A stretch of DNA of 64,000 nt from Aerococcus kribbianus (GTDB taxonomy: Bacteria; Bacillota; Bacilli; Lactobacillales; Aerococcaceae), in assembly GCF_026805545.1 (NCBI RefSeq), contig NZ_JAPRFR010000001.1:620001-684000 (forward strand). Reading direction: 5' to 3'. A program made the position numbers and the translations under genes. The notes beneath the pieces were generated by a model that was given only the letters and a program-made list of their open reading frames with translations, had not been told where the DNA came from and did not search any database. Positions 10,104 to 20,829 of the stretch are shown piece by piece. Each line of letters starts with the position of its first letter. Within the stretch, counting starts at the first letter, position 1.

Positions 10104-11738
10104 TCATCCTTCCATTAATAACAATTCTGGGTCGTTTAATAGACGAGCAATTTCATTTAAGGCTTTTTGACCAGTTGCCCCGTCAACGATACGGTGGTCA
10201 AATGTTAATGAAAGTTTCAATACTCGACCTACGCTAACTTCACCTTCATCGTTAACGATTGGTTGTTGTACAATCGCACCAAAACCTAAAATCGCAACTT
10301 CAGGGTAGTTCAAGATTGGAGTGAAGAATTCCCCACCAACAGAACCAATATTAGAAATTGATACTGTACCATCAGCCATTTCTTTGGCAGATAGTTTACC
10401 GGCATGAGCACGGCCAGCCTTGTCATTAATTTCATCAGCAATGTCAAACATTGATTTGGTGTTAGCATCTTTCACGTTTGGCACGTAAAGTCCAGCATCA
10501 GTATCAGTTGCAATACCAAGATTGTAGTAATTCTTGTAAATGAATTCTTGATTGTCATCATCTACTGAAGCATTCAATTGTGGGTATTTCTTAACAGCTG
10601 CAATTAAAGCTTTTACTGCATATGGTAGGAAAGTTAACTTGGTTTCACGTTCTGCAGCGATTGCCTTGAATTTCTTACGGTGATCCCAAAGTTTAGACAC
10701 TTCAACATCCTTGAATAAGGTGACTTGCGGTGCAGTATACTTAGATGTTGCCATTGATTTAGAAATTGCTTTCCGCATTGGTGTCATCTTAACGTGTTCA
10801 ACTCTGCCGTCTTCATTAGCAGATTGATCAGCACTTGCTTGCTTATCTGCTTGTGCAGAAGCACTTGCTGATTGACTAGCAGAAGCTGTTTCAGTGCTTG
10901 TTTGTGCCGCTTGACCGTCAAAGTTATCAATATCTTCACGCAAGATACGACCATTTTTACCAGAACCAGATACCGCTGAAATATCAACGCCTTTTTCGCG
11001 AGCATATTTACGCACTGAAGGCATAGCTAATACTTGTTTATTAGGATCCGAAATCTCTGGAACATTGCCTTGGCTAGAGCCTTGAGCAGGAGCTTGGCTT
11101 TCTTGCGCTGCATCGTTAGCTTTTGCTTCATTAGCTGGAGATTCTGGTGTTGAAGTTGCACCTGTTGCTTGACCATTGTTGTCAGGTGAATCGATTTCTG
11201 CTAACACATCACCAACATTGGCTACTGTTCCTGCTTCAACTAAGATATGTTTAATGACACCAGATACTGGAGAAGCAACTTCTTCAACTGATTTGTCATT
11301 TTGAATTTCAACGAGTGAATCTTCTTCAGAAATTTCGTCGCCTTCAGCAACTAACCATGAAACGATTTCACCTTCTGCCATTCCTTCACCAACATCAGGT
11401 AGAGTGAATTGATAGAAACTTCCACCTTGTTCTTGGGCAGGCGCTTGTTTTTCAGCAGGAGCGCTTGTTCCTTCTTGAGCTGCTGCCCCAGCGTCGTCAC
11501 CTTCACCAGCAAATGTGATTAAAGGTGTTCCTACTGTTGCAACATCCCCTTCATCATAATGGAGTTCTTGAACAGTACCAGAAACTGGTGAAAAGATTTC
11601 TTCAACGGATTTATCATTTTGAATTTCAACGATTGGATCTTCTTCAGCAACTTCGTCTCCTACAGCAACTAACCATGAGACAATTTCGCCTTCTGCCATA
11701 CCTTCGCCGACATCAGGTAAATTAAATACGTATGCCAT
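10104..11738 (-). CDS. pdhC: Dihydrolipoamide acetyltransferase, E2 of pyruvate dehydrogenase, two lipoyl domains
   Basis: Core of the pyruvate dehydrogenase complex; transfers acetyl groups from the lipoyl arm to CoA. Two lipoyl domains (about residues 1-77 and 109-185) each carry [10 protein letters not shown], so Lys43 and Lys149 are the lipoylation sites. The peripheral subunit-binding domain spans about 236-272 ([12 protein letters not shown]), followed by a Ser/Ala/Gln-rich linker and the catalytic domain with DHRIVDG (His515) near the C-terminus. The 544 residues fit a two-lipoyl E2. Both lipoyl domains are nearly identical, suggesting recent duplication or gene conversion. Confidence 0.98.
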   Translation of the reverse strand: MAYVFNLPDVGEGMAEGEIVSWLVAVGDEVAEEDPIVEIQNDKSVEEIFSPVSGTVQELHYDEGDVATVGTPLITFAGEGDDAGAAAQEGTSAPAEKQAPAQEQGGSFYQFTLPDVGEGMAEGEIVSWLVAEGDEISEEDSLVEIQNDKSVEEVASPVSGVIKHILVEAGTVANVGDVLAEIDSPDNNGQATGATSTPESPANEAKANDAAQESQAPAQGSSQGNVPEISDPNKQVLAMPSVRKYAREKGVDISAVSGSGKNGRILREDIDNFDGQAAQTSTETASASQSASASAQADKQASADQSANEDGRVEHVKMTPMRKAISKSMATSKYTAPQVTLFKDVEVSKLWDHRKKFKAIAAERETKLTFLPYAVKALIAAVKKYPQLNASVDDDNQEFIYKNYYNLGIATDTDAGLYVPNVKDANTKSMFDIADEINDKAGRAHAGKLSAKEMADGTVSISNIGSVGGEFFTPILNYPEVAILGFGAIVQQPIVNDEGEVSVGRVLKLSLTFDHRIVDGATGQKALNEIARLLNDPELLLMEG

Positions 11739-11792
11739 TTATTTTTCATCCCTTCTTATATAAAAGCTTTAGTAAGTATCAAGAGTTAACGC

Positions 11793-12764
11793 TTATTTAA
11801 TTTCGTTTACTGCTTCAACAATTTCTGCAGCGCCTGGAATCCAGTCATTTTCTGCTAAACCAAATGGGAAGACAGTATCAGGTGCAGCGACAACCTTGAT
11901 TGGTTCTTCTAAGGATAAGATTGAACGTTGAGAGACTTCAGAAACGACCTTGTCAGCTACACCAGCTTGACGTTGTGCTTCTTGAACAACGACTAGACGG
12001 CCAGTCTTTTCAACTGAAGCAGTAATTGTTTCCATATCTAATGGAGAAACAGTACGTAGGTCAACGATTTCTGCAGATACGCCATCTTTAGCTAATTCAT
12101 CAGCAGCTTTAATTGCTTCACGAACCATGTAGCCATAAGCAACGATGGTAACATCAGAACCTTCTTGAACAATATTGGCTTTTCCTAATTCAATTTCGTA
12201 TTGTTCTTCAGAAACTTCTTCACGGAATGACCGGTATAATTTCATATGTTCTAGGAATAGAACGGGGTCGTTGTCGCGAATTGCAGCAGTTAATAATCCC
12301 TTGGCGTCTGATGGGTTGGAAGGAATAACCACTTTAATACCAGGTGTTTGTGCCATAAGACCTTCTAAGGAGTCCGCATGCATTTCTGGTGTATGCACTC
12401 CACCACCAAATGGTGAACGTACAGTGATTGGTAGGTTACGAGTTGCTCCCATACGGTAACGTGTACGGTTCATTTGACCAGCAAGAGAGTCCATTACTTC
12501 GAATAAGAAACCGAAGAATTGAATTTCCATGACTGGACGGAATCCATGCAAGGCCATACCAATTGCCATACCACCGATAGCAGATTCTGATAGAGGTGTG
12601 TCAGAAATCCGTTCTTCGCCGTATTTATCGTAAAGACCTTTTGTTGCACGGAAAACACCACCGTTTTTACCAACGTCTTCACCAAAAATTACAACTTTTT
12701 CATCACGAGCGAGTTCTTGGTCTAGCGCTTCTGTGATTGCTTGGATCATGGTTAAATTCGCCAT
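11793..12764 (-). CDS. pdhB: Pyruvate dehydrogenase E1 component, beta subunit
   Basis: Beta subunit of the thiamine-diphosphate-dependent E1 heterotetramer. The 323 residues have the usual features: [14 protein letters not shown] near the N-terminus, [31 protein letters not shown] and the C-terminal [10 protein letters not shown]. The start lies two bases after the pdhA stop, so the two subunits are translationally close, as expected for a 1:1 complex. Confidence 0.97.
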   Translation of the reverse strand: MANLTMIQAITEALDQELARDEKVVIFGEDVGKNGGVFRATKGLYDKYGEERISDTPLSESAIGGMAIGMALHGFRPVMEIQFFGFLFEVMDSLAGQMNRTRYRMGATRNLPITVRSPFGGGVHTPEMHADSLEGLMAQTPGIKVVIPSNPSDAKGLLTAAIRDNDPVLFLEHMKLYRSFREEVSEEQYEIELGKANIVQEGSDVTIVAYGYMVREAIKAADELAKDGVSAEIVDLRTVSPLDMETITASVEKTGRLVVVQEAQRQAGVADKVVSEVSQRSILSLEEPIKVVAAPDTVFPFGLAENDWIPGAAEIVEAVNEIK

Positions 12765-12766
12765 GC

Positions 12767-14253
<1,487 letters not shown>

Positions 14254-14820
14254 ATGATTACAATGGATGATATTATCCGTGAAGGTCATCCCACTTTGAG
14301 GAAACGCGCTGAGAAAGTTGAACTTCCTTTGAGTGAAGATGTTAAAAATTTAGGTCAAGAAATGTTGACCTTCTTAGCTAACAGCCAAGATGAAGAAATC
14401 GCTGCTAAATATGATTTGCGAGCTGGAGTCGGTCTAGCTGCTCCCCAACTCGATATTTCCAAGCAAATCTTAGCAGTGCTCATTCCTGGATTAGGCGAAG
14501 ATGACGATCCAGAACTAAAAGGAGTTTTTATTAACCCTCGTATCATCAGCCATTCCGTAGAATCTGCCTGTTTGCGTGAAGGTGAAGGTTGCTTATCAGT
14601 TGATCGTGAAGTTCATGGTTATGTGCCTCGTCCTGCCCGGATAAAATTACGTTATACTGATATCGAAGGCCAAGAACATACCCAACGTTTTTCTGGTTAC
14701 CCAGCAATTGTCTTACAACATGAAATTGACCACCTTAACGGTATCATGTTTTATGACCATATTAATGAAGAAGACCGCTTTGCCTTAGATGATAATACCC
14801 ATATCTTAGGCGAAGACTAA
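14254..14820 (+). CDS. def: Peptide deformylase (type 2)
   Basis: Metalloenzyme that removes the formyl group from nascent proteins. The three family motifs are intact: GVGLAAPQ, EGCLSVD (metal Cys) and HEIDHLNG (two metal His and catalytic Glu). The insertions between motifs fit the Gram-positive type 2 enzymes. ATG 14254 (MITMDDIIREGHP) was chosen because GGAAG lies eight bases upstream; the GTG three codons earlier overlaps the ribosome site. The product has 188 residues. It is divergent from pdhA, as in B. subtilis. Confidence 0.97.
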   Translation: MITMDDIIREGHPTLRKRAEKVELPLSEDVKNLGQEMLTFLANSQDEEIAAKYDLRAGVGLAAPQLDISKQILAVLIPGLGEDDDPELKGVFINPRIISHSVESACLREGEGCLSVDREVHGYVPRPARIKLRYTDIEGQEHTQRFSGYPAIVLQHEIDHLNGIMFYDHINEEDRFALDDNTHILGED

Positions 14821-14833
14821 TAAATGAGTAAAA

Positions 14834-14879
14834 GCGGCAGCGAAGATAGCTATTAGTTAATCTTCGCTGCCGCATTTTT
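14834..14879. terminator. Bidirectional terminator def / coaBC
   Basis: Perfect 14-bp stem GCGGCAGCGAAGAT / ATCTTCGCTGCCGC, followed by ATTTTT on the plus strand and TTTTA on the minus strand. It serves both convergent genes. Confidence 0.95.
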
Positions 14880-16103
14880 CTATTTTTTCTTCGCACGGGA
14901 ATCAATTAATACTGCAGCCAATATTTGGCTAGCAATAATCATTTTATTGGATTTTTCCAAGGCCTTTACCTCCGTTTGGGTAACCAAATAAGCGGCATTG
15001 TCTTCACTAGCAAAACCAATAGATCGGTCAGAAACATCATTAGCGACAATCATATCGGCACCTTTAGTTTGCAACTTAGCTTGGGCGTAAGCAACGACAT
15101 CTTGAGTTTCAGCAGCAAACCCAACAACATAATGATTGGCTTTAGGCAAGTTGGCCAAAATGTCCGGGTTTTCAACTAGGGATAAATTAAGGCGATTTTT
15201 TGACTGAGTCTTATCTTTTTTCATCTTTTGTCCGGCGACTTCCTCTGCCCGATAGTCAGAAACCGCTGCCGCCATGATAATGATATCAGCTTGGCCTTCT
15301 TGCATGGTCATCGCATCATTTAGTTCCACTGCTGACGACACAGTAATAGTATCAATGCTAGGTAAAACAGGTAAATTTAGCGTAGACTCCGTTCGCACCA
15401 GACTAACTTCTGCCCCTAACATAGCTGCCACATGAGCAATGGCAATACCCATTTTACCGGAAGAATGGTTGGATAGGTATCGCACCGGATCTAGAGCTTC
15501 TCTAGTCCCCCCCGCACTAACCAAGACTCGTTTCCCTTGCAGCTTTTGGTCAAAGCCTACTGTTTCAATGGCCATCAAGGCAGACAGCGCTTGAAAAACC
15601 TGGTCTGTTTCTGGCATGCGTCCCTTTCCTTGATAGCCTTCTGCCAAGAAACCATAAGCAGGCTCAATAACATAGTAGCCATCTTTGCGGAGTTGGGCAA
15701 TTTGTCTTTGTAAACTAGCCTTCTGCCACATATTATGATTCATAGCTGGTACAAGTAATAGCGGGCTGTGACTAGCCATCAAGCTTGACAGCATCTCATT
15801 ATCTGCGCGTCCTGTGGCTAATGCCGTTAAGGAATTGGCAGTTGCGGGAAGTAAGACCATGGCATCTGCCCAGTCTGCCAAAGCAACATGACCTACCATT
15901 TCAGGATAGTCTTGTCCCTCAACTAGGACAGGATACTTGCTTAGAACAGCCAAAGTTTCACTGGTCACAAAACGTTGAGCTTGGGGTGTCATTGTTACTC
16001 GCACTTGGGCCCCAGCCTTAATCAAAGCGCGCACAAACATGGGCACCTTATAAGCTGCAATCCCCCCACTTATTGCGACAACAATATGCTTTCCTGCTAA
16101 CAT
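14880..16103 (-). CDS. coaBC: Bifunctional phosphopantothenoylcysteine decarboxylase / phosphopantothenate-cysteine ligase
   Basis: Performs two consecutive steps of coenzyme A synthesis. The N-terminal FMN domain (CoaC, about 1-180) has ISGGIAAYK and PAMNHNMW. The C-terminal domain (CoaB) has VSAGGTREALDPVRYLSN followed by SSGKMG, the CTP/substrate loop, and AAAVSDYR. At 407 residues it is a full-length fusion. ATG 16103 (MLAGKHIVVA) follows AGGAGGATT; the longer frame begins with TTG and lacks a ribosome site. Confidence 0.96.
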   Translation of the reverse strand: MLAGKHIVVAISGGIAAYKVPMFVRALIKAGAQVRVTMTPQAQRFVTSETLAVLSKYPVLVEGQDYPEMVGHVALADWADAMVLLPATANSLTALATGRADNEMLSSLMASHSPLLLVPAMNHNMWQKASLQRQIAQLRKDGYYVIEPAYGFLAEGYQGKGRMPETDQVFQALSALMAIETVGFDQKLQGKRVLVSAGGTREALDPVRYLSNHSSGKMGIAIAHVAAMLGAEVSLVRTESTLNLPVLPSIDTITVSSAVELNDAMTMQEGQADIIIMAAAVSDYRAEEVAGQKMKKDKTQSKNRLNLSLVENPDILANLPKANHYVVGFAAETQDVVAYAQAKLQTKGADMIVANDVSDRSIGFASEDNAAYLVTQTEVKALEKSNKMIIASQILAAVLIDSRAKKK

Positions 16104-16434
16104 AATCCTCCTACTTTCTCTCAAAATTCTAGGATAAACTTTAATCTATCATCATTTTCAACCGATTAGATCGCTTTTACACTCATTTTATCATGCTTAT
16201 TAAGATAACTCGAAAATTTACTCACGTCAGCTCATTATTGGGAATCTAGAGTCACTGAACTGGGTCATTAGAATAGGGGGCGTGCCATTAATCTGCACAG
16301 GCAATGCTTGATAAATTTCCCTCTATTATCAAACGGTGATAAGGGCATTAATATATATAGCTCCCTAGAATTCGCACTCAAAATCTCCAAATTAGGTATA
16401 TGACAATCTTTGGTTAAGCTTTTGGGATTAGGAT
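16104..16434. other. Intergenic region with no recognised gene
   Basis: About 330 bases between the divergent coaBC and rplY genes. No open frame with a ribosome site and no RNA family was recognised. A convincing coaBC promoter was not found on the minus strand. Confidence 0.5.
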
Positions 16435-16463
16435 TTGACAAATCGCCTATTTCTAGGTATTAT
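16435..16463 (+). promoter_or_regulatory. Sigma-A promoter of rplY
   Basis: TTGACA, 17-base spacer, TATTAT. The transcript would start near 16470, about 44 bases before the ATG. No sigma-B type box was seen. Confidence 0.85.
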
Positions 16464-16513
16464 AAAGTGTATTTCTGAATAAGTCAGAAAGTAATTACTC
16501 AGGAGGTAGGACA

Positions 16514-17146
16514 ATGAAATTTACAGCAAACAAGCGTGAAGCAGCTGGAACTAATGCTGCTAAACAATTGCGTAAACAAGACTTAGTGCCTGGTGTTGTG
16601 TACTCAAGCGACATGGAACCAGTTAATATTACAATGCAACGCGCAGATGTTGAACAAATCAAACGTGAACTTGGTATCAACTCTGTGTTCACTCTCGACT
16701 TAGATGGTGAAAGCAAAACAGTTTACGTTCGTGAAATTGATACAGCAGCTATCAAGCCAATCGTTTATAACATTAACCTACAAGCAATCAAGAAAGGTCA
16801 AAAATTACAAATGCCTATCGCGATTACTGTGGTTAACGAAGAAGAATTGGGTAACCCAGATGGTGTTGCTTCCGTAAACTACTTCGAAATCGATGTTGTT
16901 GCTGACCCAGCCACCGCGCCAGAAGTTATCGAAATCGATGTTACTGGTATGGAAATTGGTGACACAATCACTGCTGGTGATCTTAAATTAGCTGATGGTA
17001 TTGAACTTGACCAAGACCCAGAAGAAGTTATTGTGTCAATCACTGTTCCAGATGAAGAACCAGAAGAAGTTGATCCTGATGCTGAAGAAGCAGAACCAGA
17101 AGTGATTAACGAAAAACCTGGTGAAATTGTAGAAGAAGACGACTAA
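16514..17146 (+). CDS. rplY: Large-subunit ribosomal protein bL25, general stress type (Ctc/TL5)
   Basis: Binds 5S rRNA in the 50S subunit. The N-terminal 90 residues are the L25 RNA-binding beta barrel (KREAAGTNAAKQLRKQ, VPGVVYS) and the rest is the TL5/Ctc extension (PVAITVVNEEE-like segment, VTGMEIGDTI). The last 35 residues are strongly acidic. The 210 residues match the long CTC form. AGGAGGTAGGACA precedes the ATG. It is a single-gene unit between its promoter and a double terminator. Confidence 0.95.
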   Translation: MKFTANKREAAGTNAAKQLRKQDLVPGVVYSSDMEPVNITMQRADVEQIKRELGINSVFTLDLDGESKTVYVREIDTAAIKPIVYNINLQAIKKGQKLQMPIAITVVNEEELGNPDGVASVNYFEIDVVADPATAPEVIEIDVTGMEIGDTITAGDLKLADGIELDQDPEEVIVSITVPDEEPEEVDPDAEEAEPEVINEKPGEIVEEDD

Positions 17147-17156
17147 TTATAGTCAC

Positions 17157-17203
17157 AAAAAAAGCCAGCCTTGAGGTGATTCACTCTTGGCTGGTTTTTT
17201 TAT
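17157..17203 (+). terminator. Terminator of rplY
   Basis: GCCAGCC / GGCTGGT stem with an inner GAG / CTC step, followed by eight T residues. A lone-gene terminator on the plus strand. Confidence 0.88.
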
Positions 17204-17220
17204 CTCTTCGATTCATCGAC

Positions 17221-17256
17221 AAAAAGCCCCCTAAGGACATCCCTAGGGGGCTTTTA
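17221..17256. terminator. Terminator facing rplY, for the CAMP-factor-like gene
   Basis: Stem AAAAGCCCCCTA / TAGGGGGCTTTT, symmetric, with TTTTT on the minus strand. It lies 53 bases after the stop of the minus-strand gene and backs up the rplY terminator. Confidence 0.9.
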
Positions 17257-17308
17257 CTGACTATAGCTCGTTGTCATTCAACAGAACTAATTATTAGGAT
17301 CAGATCAT

Positions 17309-19678
17309 TTAAACTGTTGCAAGATCTGCACTAAGGTTAACTTGATTTTGCGCATCAATAAGGGTTTGACGAAGTTTTGCCATCATATCTGTGACTTCAC
17401 TTGAGCTAACTTTAGCGCGTAAACGTGTTCCGACAGCTTGGCTAATGACTTGGTTAAGATTGTTATAAGTATCGAAGGAAACATTACCTAGTAGTTCCTT
17501 ATCACGAATCTTACGAGCTTGCCAGATTAAATCACGCAATTGTGTTTTTTCATCACGGTCTGCACGGTCAGCTTTGTTTTGGGCGGCAAGTGCTTTGGCT
17601 TCAGTTAATTTAGCTTTAATTTCATCGATTACTGCTTGTACATCAACAGTTTTAGCATCGACAGCCAATTGTAGCCCCACTGCCTTAGTTAGGCTTTGGT
17701 TTAGGTCATGGTAAACATCGAAGGAGACATTACCCAAAATGTTTTCATCACGATCGAAACGAGTTTGCCAGATCAAATCAGATAATTCACGTTTCAATTG
17801 ATTAGGTGCGATTTGTTGTTCCACTGGAATATTATTGAGATAATCTTCTGCTTTTTGATAAGCGGCTTGTAATTCTTCCACAGCACCGTCAATTTCGTAA
17901 ACGCGAGTTTCAGAATAAAGCTGTACACCGACTGCCTTAGTAATCGCCTTATTTAAGTCATTGTAGACTTCAAAAGGTACTTTGCTAAGAATGTATTCAT
18001 CACGGTCAAAGCGGGTTTGCCAGATTGCTTTGTCTAGCTTTTCTTTGACATAAGTGGTTGCAATATCTTGAGGAGTAATTTCTCGATAAGCATTACCGAA
18101 TACCAGTAAGGCTTCTAGTTCTTTAAGACGTTTACCTAAACGTTCTGCTGTTGAGAATGGGTCAACAACTGACATAAAGGAATGAGTCACTTCTAAACCA
18201 GTTTTAGAATGAACGATTTGAGGTTTCATCCGCCAGTCAGTGACAGCAGTTTTAATTACTTCAATCGCCTTAGCAGAAACTTGGGCCCGCAAGCGAATCG
18301 TATTGGCATTGAAAAATGTTCCTGGGTGGTAACCTACAACCATACCGTCTGCAACAGAATGACCAATATCAAAGGCCATTTGTCCTAATTTATCAAGCAC
18401 ATAATTCACTGGTGTCCCATTGAATTGTACTTCAGATGGAATTAATTCAGCCAAGGCACCTACAATTTCAGTAGAAAGATATACATCTTGGCGAACATTT
18501 TCTGCTTTTAGTTCAGCGATACGTTGGATTAATTCACCAATCTTAGTAAAGTTTAAGTTTACTGGCAAGACGGAATCGATAATCGCACCAATGTCAGAAG
18601 CTGGGCGTTCACCTTTTTGTAAGTTTTCTAAAAGCGAAACCACACTATCGGTTGTGCCAGTGATTTTACCTACTAATTTTTCAAAGTCTTCCATACTGAA
18701 TGATGGGCCTGCAGATTCAGCCTCTTCTCCTGAGTAGAAGGCTAAGCCGCTATCACGACTAGTCACTGAACCAGCTTCTTCTTGATGAGATTCAAAATTT
18801 TCCTGACTTAAACGACCATATTTGCTAACAAATTTTGAGACTTCCATCAATGTTTGGGGATCAACTTCTTGGTCTAATAAAATTTCGCCAATAGTACGTA
18901 AAACTTCTTCATTGGTTGCTTGATCGTCTGCTTGTTCTGACACAGAGATAGCCACAGCTAAAACTTTGTTAAAGTCTTCAGGGTTCTCAGTAGCAAAACG
19001 GTGAACCTTCGCAAAGTCGATGGTCTCTTCAGTATCTTGATCTGCCTCTGCTTCAGCAAGTAGATCTTCTACTTGGTCAGAAGCAGTTGGGTTAGCAACT
19101 TCTTCTTCATTTTCCTGATTTGTTTTAACTTTATGGTTGGCTTGGTCAGCGTCTTCTTCGGCTAATTCAGAGTCGAGATCCTCTTGATCAACCACAATTT
19201 CCCCTTCATGGGCTTCGACATTAGCATAGAAATCTTCGTCAACTGGATAAGTAGTGATTTCTTTGTCTAAATCATGGTCAGTCGCTTCTTCCTCTTTAGC
19301 TTCATCACTAGTTTTAGAGCTTTCATCCACATCAGTAGACTCTGAGCTAGTGTCTTCTTTTGATCCAGTGTCTTCTTCTGATCCAGTTTCTTCCTCAGTT
19401 AAGTTTTCTTCTAACCCTTCTTCTTCTAGGTCAGGCACTTCACTACTATCGTAATCCGCTTTGTCTTCCGGTTGAGAAGTTTCTGGCGCTGCTAAGATTG
19501 CCTCAGTGATCAAAGCTGCCCCTTCATCAGCTGTCATTTCCACATTATCAGCTTCTGCTGCAGCCACTGATTCCGTAGAAGCAAAAAGCAAACCTAAACT
19601 AACTGCTACACTACTTGCTCCTAGACTTAATGTTTTTACATCAAGATGTTTTTTCCAAGATTTTTTATGTTGCACCAT
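17309..19678 (-). CDS. Large secreted CAMP-factor-like protein with three C-terminal CAMP repeats
   Basis: Predicted secreted protein of 789 residues. Residues 1-41 are a YSIRK-like signal peptide (KTLSLGASSVAVSLGLLFAS, cleavage near VAAA-E). Residues 42-220 are an Asp/Glu/Ser-rich, probably disordered region. Residues 330-550 resemble the helical N-terminal part of Streptococcus agalactiae CAMP factor (VDPFSTAERLGKRLKELEAL, then TTYVKEKLDK). The C-terminal CAMP subdomain follows three times, at about 551-615, 635-700 and 717-780, each starting with IWQTRFDRD or IWQARKIRD and containing a YxxLNxxxxxAVG core. Known CAMP factors have about 225-255 residues and one such subdomain; they are co-haemolytic pore formers. 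No LPXTG, LysM or choline-binding anchor is visible. ATG 19678 follows AGGAGGAGTTTTA. Family membership is well supported from motifs; activity is inference. Confidence 0.85.
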   Translation of the reverse strand: MVQHKKSWKKHLDVKTLSLGASSVAVSLGLLFASTESVAAAEADNVEMTADEGAALITEAILAAPETSQPEDKADYDSSEVPDLEEEGLEENLTEEETGSEEDTGSKEDTSSESTDVDESSKTSDEAKEEEATDHDLDKEITTYPVDEDFYANVEAHEGEIVVDQEDLDSELAEEDADQANHKVKTNQENEEEVANPTASDQVEDLLAEAEADQDTEETIDFAKVHRFATENPEDFNKVLAVAISVSEQADDQATNEEVLRTIGEILLDQEVDPQTLMEVSKFVSKYGRLSQENFESHQEEAGSVTSRDSGLAFYSGEEAESAGPSFSMEDFEKLVGKITGTTDSVVSLLENLQKGERPASDIGAIIDSVLPVNLNFTKIGELIQRIAELKAENVRQDVYLSTEIVGALAELIPSEVQFNGTPVNYVLDKLGQMAFDIGHSVADGMVVGYHPGTFFNANTIRLRAQVSAKAIEVIKTAVTDWRMKPQIVHSKTGLEVTHSFMSVVDPFSTAERLGKRLKELEALLVFGNAYREITPQDIATTYVKEKLDKAIWQTRFDRDEYILSKVPFEVYNDLNKAITKAVGVQLYSETRVYEIDGAVEELQAAYQKAEDYLNNIPVEQQIAPNQLKRELSDLIWQTRFDRDENILGNVSFDVYHDLNQSLTKAVGLQLAVDAKTVDVQAVIDEIKAKLTEAKALAAQNKADRADRDEKTQLRDLIWQARKIRDKELLGNVSFDTYNNLNQVISQAVGTRLRAKVSSSEVTDMMAKLRQTLIDAQNQVNLSADLATV
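17312..18028 (-). repeat. Three tandem copies of the CAMP-factor C-terminal subdomain
   Basis: Coding repeats at about 17834-18028, 17579-17776 and 17312-17530. Copies 1 and 2 share IWQTRFDRDE; copies 2 and 3 share LLGNVSFD / ILGNVSFD. Copy 3 is the most diverged in its first helix (IWQARKIRDK). Copies are separated by about 18 residues. Confidence 0.88.
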
Positions 19679-19927
19679 TAAAACTCCTCCTACTATTTTG
19701 TCCTCACTTAAATTACAACCAAAAATTAATCGCTCCCATCCCCAAAATGCCGGCATTCATTTTTGCTTCATTGAGTGAATTAATTTTCTGCCTCCAATCC
19801 TACCACGTTTCATAAAAAATTCAGTATTTCTAAACTAAATCCGCTCATTTTATATAAAATAATCAATAATAAAGCGTAATTTTCGGACAATATTGTATAA
19901 AGGTTATCATGAATCCTCAAAATACAA
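19679..19927. other. AT-rich upstream region of the CAMP-factor-like gene
   Basis: The region is very AT-rich. TATATAAAAT near 19849-19858 (minus strand) could hold a -10, but no paired -35 box is convincing, so the promoter is not assigned. No open frame with a ribosome site was found. Confidence 0.35.
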
Positions 19928-19985
19928 TAAAAAAAGAGAAAATAAGTAATTTTACAATTGAAATTAATTGCAACTTATTTTCTCT
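19928..19985 (-). terminator. Terminator of thiT
   Basis: Perfect 13-bp stem AGAGAAAATAAGT / ACTTATTTTCTCT with a 25-base loop; on the minus strand seven T residues follow. It starts 16 bases after the thiT stop. Confidence 0.85.
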
Positions 19986-20001
19986 AACGATAAGATTCGA
20001 T

Positions 20002-20568
20002 TTATTTTTTCTTGGCTAAAACTAACTGCGGTGAAAAGCGGATTAAAGCGAAAGACACTAACCAACCGGCCAACCAGGTGGCAGAACCACTTAAGAGATT
20101 CATTATCGCTGAATAATAGACAGCCGACATTCCTTCAGGAGCAAATTGGCTCCAAAAAAAGATCCCTGCTAAAAAATGAATAAAGTATTGAGCAGCCATA
20201 GCCACAAAAGTAGCCAATGCCGTATAGGTTAATAAGTACACCGTTCTCTTATTTTTAACAGCTGTCTGCACTTGTTGAGCAAAGATTCCTGCTAAGCCTC
20301 CAAATCCAAAGGCAAAGAGGTATTCCAATAAGCCTTGGACTGGAGTCAAAATATCTGCAGTCCCAGTGATGACTTTTAATGTTCCCCAAATAAAGCCTGC
20401 TAAAATCCCTACACCTATTCCACGTCTAAATGACACAATAAAAATACCTACTACCCCTAAAGAAATGCCAAAACTAGGGCCAATCTGAATGGGGATAAAA
20501 GAAATAATCAATGAAATAACTGCTGCCAAAGCGGCTTCAATCCATACATTAAGTTTACTTCCTGTCAT
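20002..20568 (-). CDS. thiT: Thiamine-specific S component of an ECF transporter
   Basis: Membrane protein that binds thiamine and works with the shared EcfA-EcfA'-EcfT module encoded elsewhere. The 188 residues have six hydrophobic segments; the pattern GISLGVVGIFIVSFRRGIG, GFIWGTLKVITG and LTPVQGLLEYLFAFG (thiamine-pocket region) is typical of ThiT. ATG 20568 follows AAGGAG at eight bases; a GTG three codons upstream is too close to that site. Control by the TPP riboswitch just upstream confirms the assignment. Confidence 0.95.
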   Translation of the reverse strand: MTGSKLNVWIEAALAAVISLIISFIPIQIGPSFGISLGVVGIFIVSFRRGIGVGILAGFIWGTLKVITGTADILTPVQGLLEYLFAFGFGGLAGIFAQQVQTAVKNKRTVYLLTYTALATFVAMAAQYFIHFLAGIFFWSQFAPEGMSAVYYSAIMNLLSGSATWLAGWLVSFALIRFSPQLVLAKKK

Positions 20569-20649
20569 TATTTTCACTCCTTAATTCATTTATCGCTAGT
20601 ATCGGTCCTCCTTCACCTGATTATTGGCGCGACTAATAATCAAGAACAC

Positions 20650-20684
20650 ACAAAAAACCGCTCAGTTTTTACTGATACGGTTCG
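20650..20684 (-). terminator. Riboswitch-controlled terminator before thiT
   Basis: On the minus strand AACCGTATCAGT-AAAA-ACTGAGCGGTT is followed by TTTTTT. It lies between the TPP aptamer and thiT and is the likely expression platform: ligand binding would favour this hairpin and stop transcription. Confidence 0.85.
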
Positions 20685-20728
20685 ACTCACATTGATTTAA
20701 AGCACACAGTATTTGGCGCACTATCATC

Positions 20729-20813
20729 ACTTCCTTACGCTAGTATTAACTAGTTCAAGTCTTAAGGGTCCGTATCACTACATCTCAGCCATAATGGCAC
20801 CCCTAGTGTGTTA
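20729..20813 (-). ncRNA. TPP riboswitch (THI element)
   Basis: The minus strand shows the conserved order of the THI box: CTAGGGGTGCC, then GGCTGAGAT, then GGACCCTTAAGACTTGAAC, CTAGTTAATACTAGCG and TAAGGAAG. These form the P2/P3 pyrimidine-binding arm and the P4/P5 pyrophosphate arm. It is transcribed from a consensus promoter directly upstream and precedes a terminator and thiT, so thiamine pyrophosphate should repress thiT. Confidence 0.95.
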
Positions 20814-20829
20814 TGTTTTAATTAAATTT

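Noticed and set aside
17309..19678. LPXTG-anchored surface adhesin
   Set aside because: The acidic N-terminal region suggested it, but the C-terminus has no LPXTG, no membrane span and no positive tail. The C-terminal repeats match the CAMP-factor type instead.
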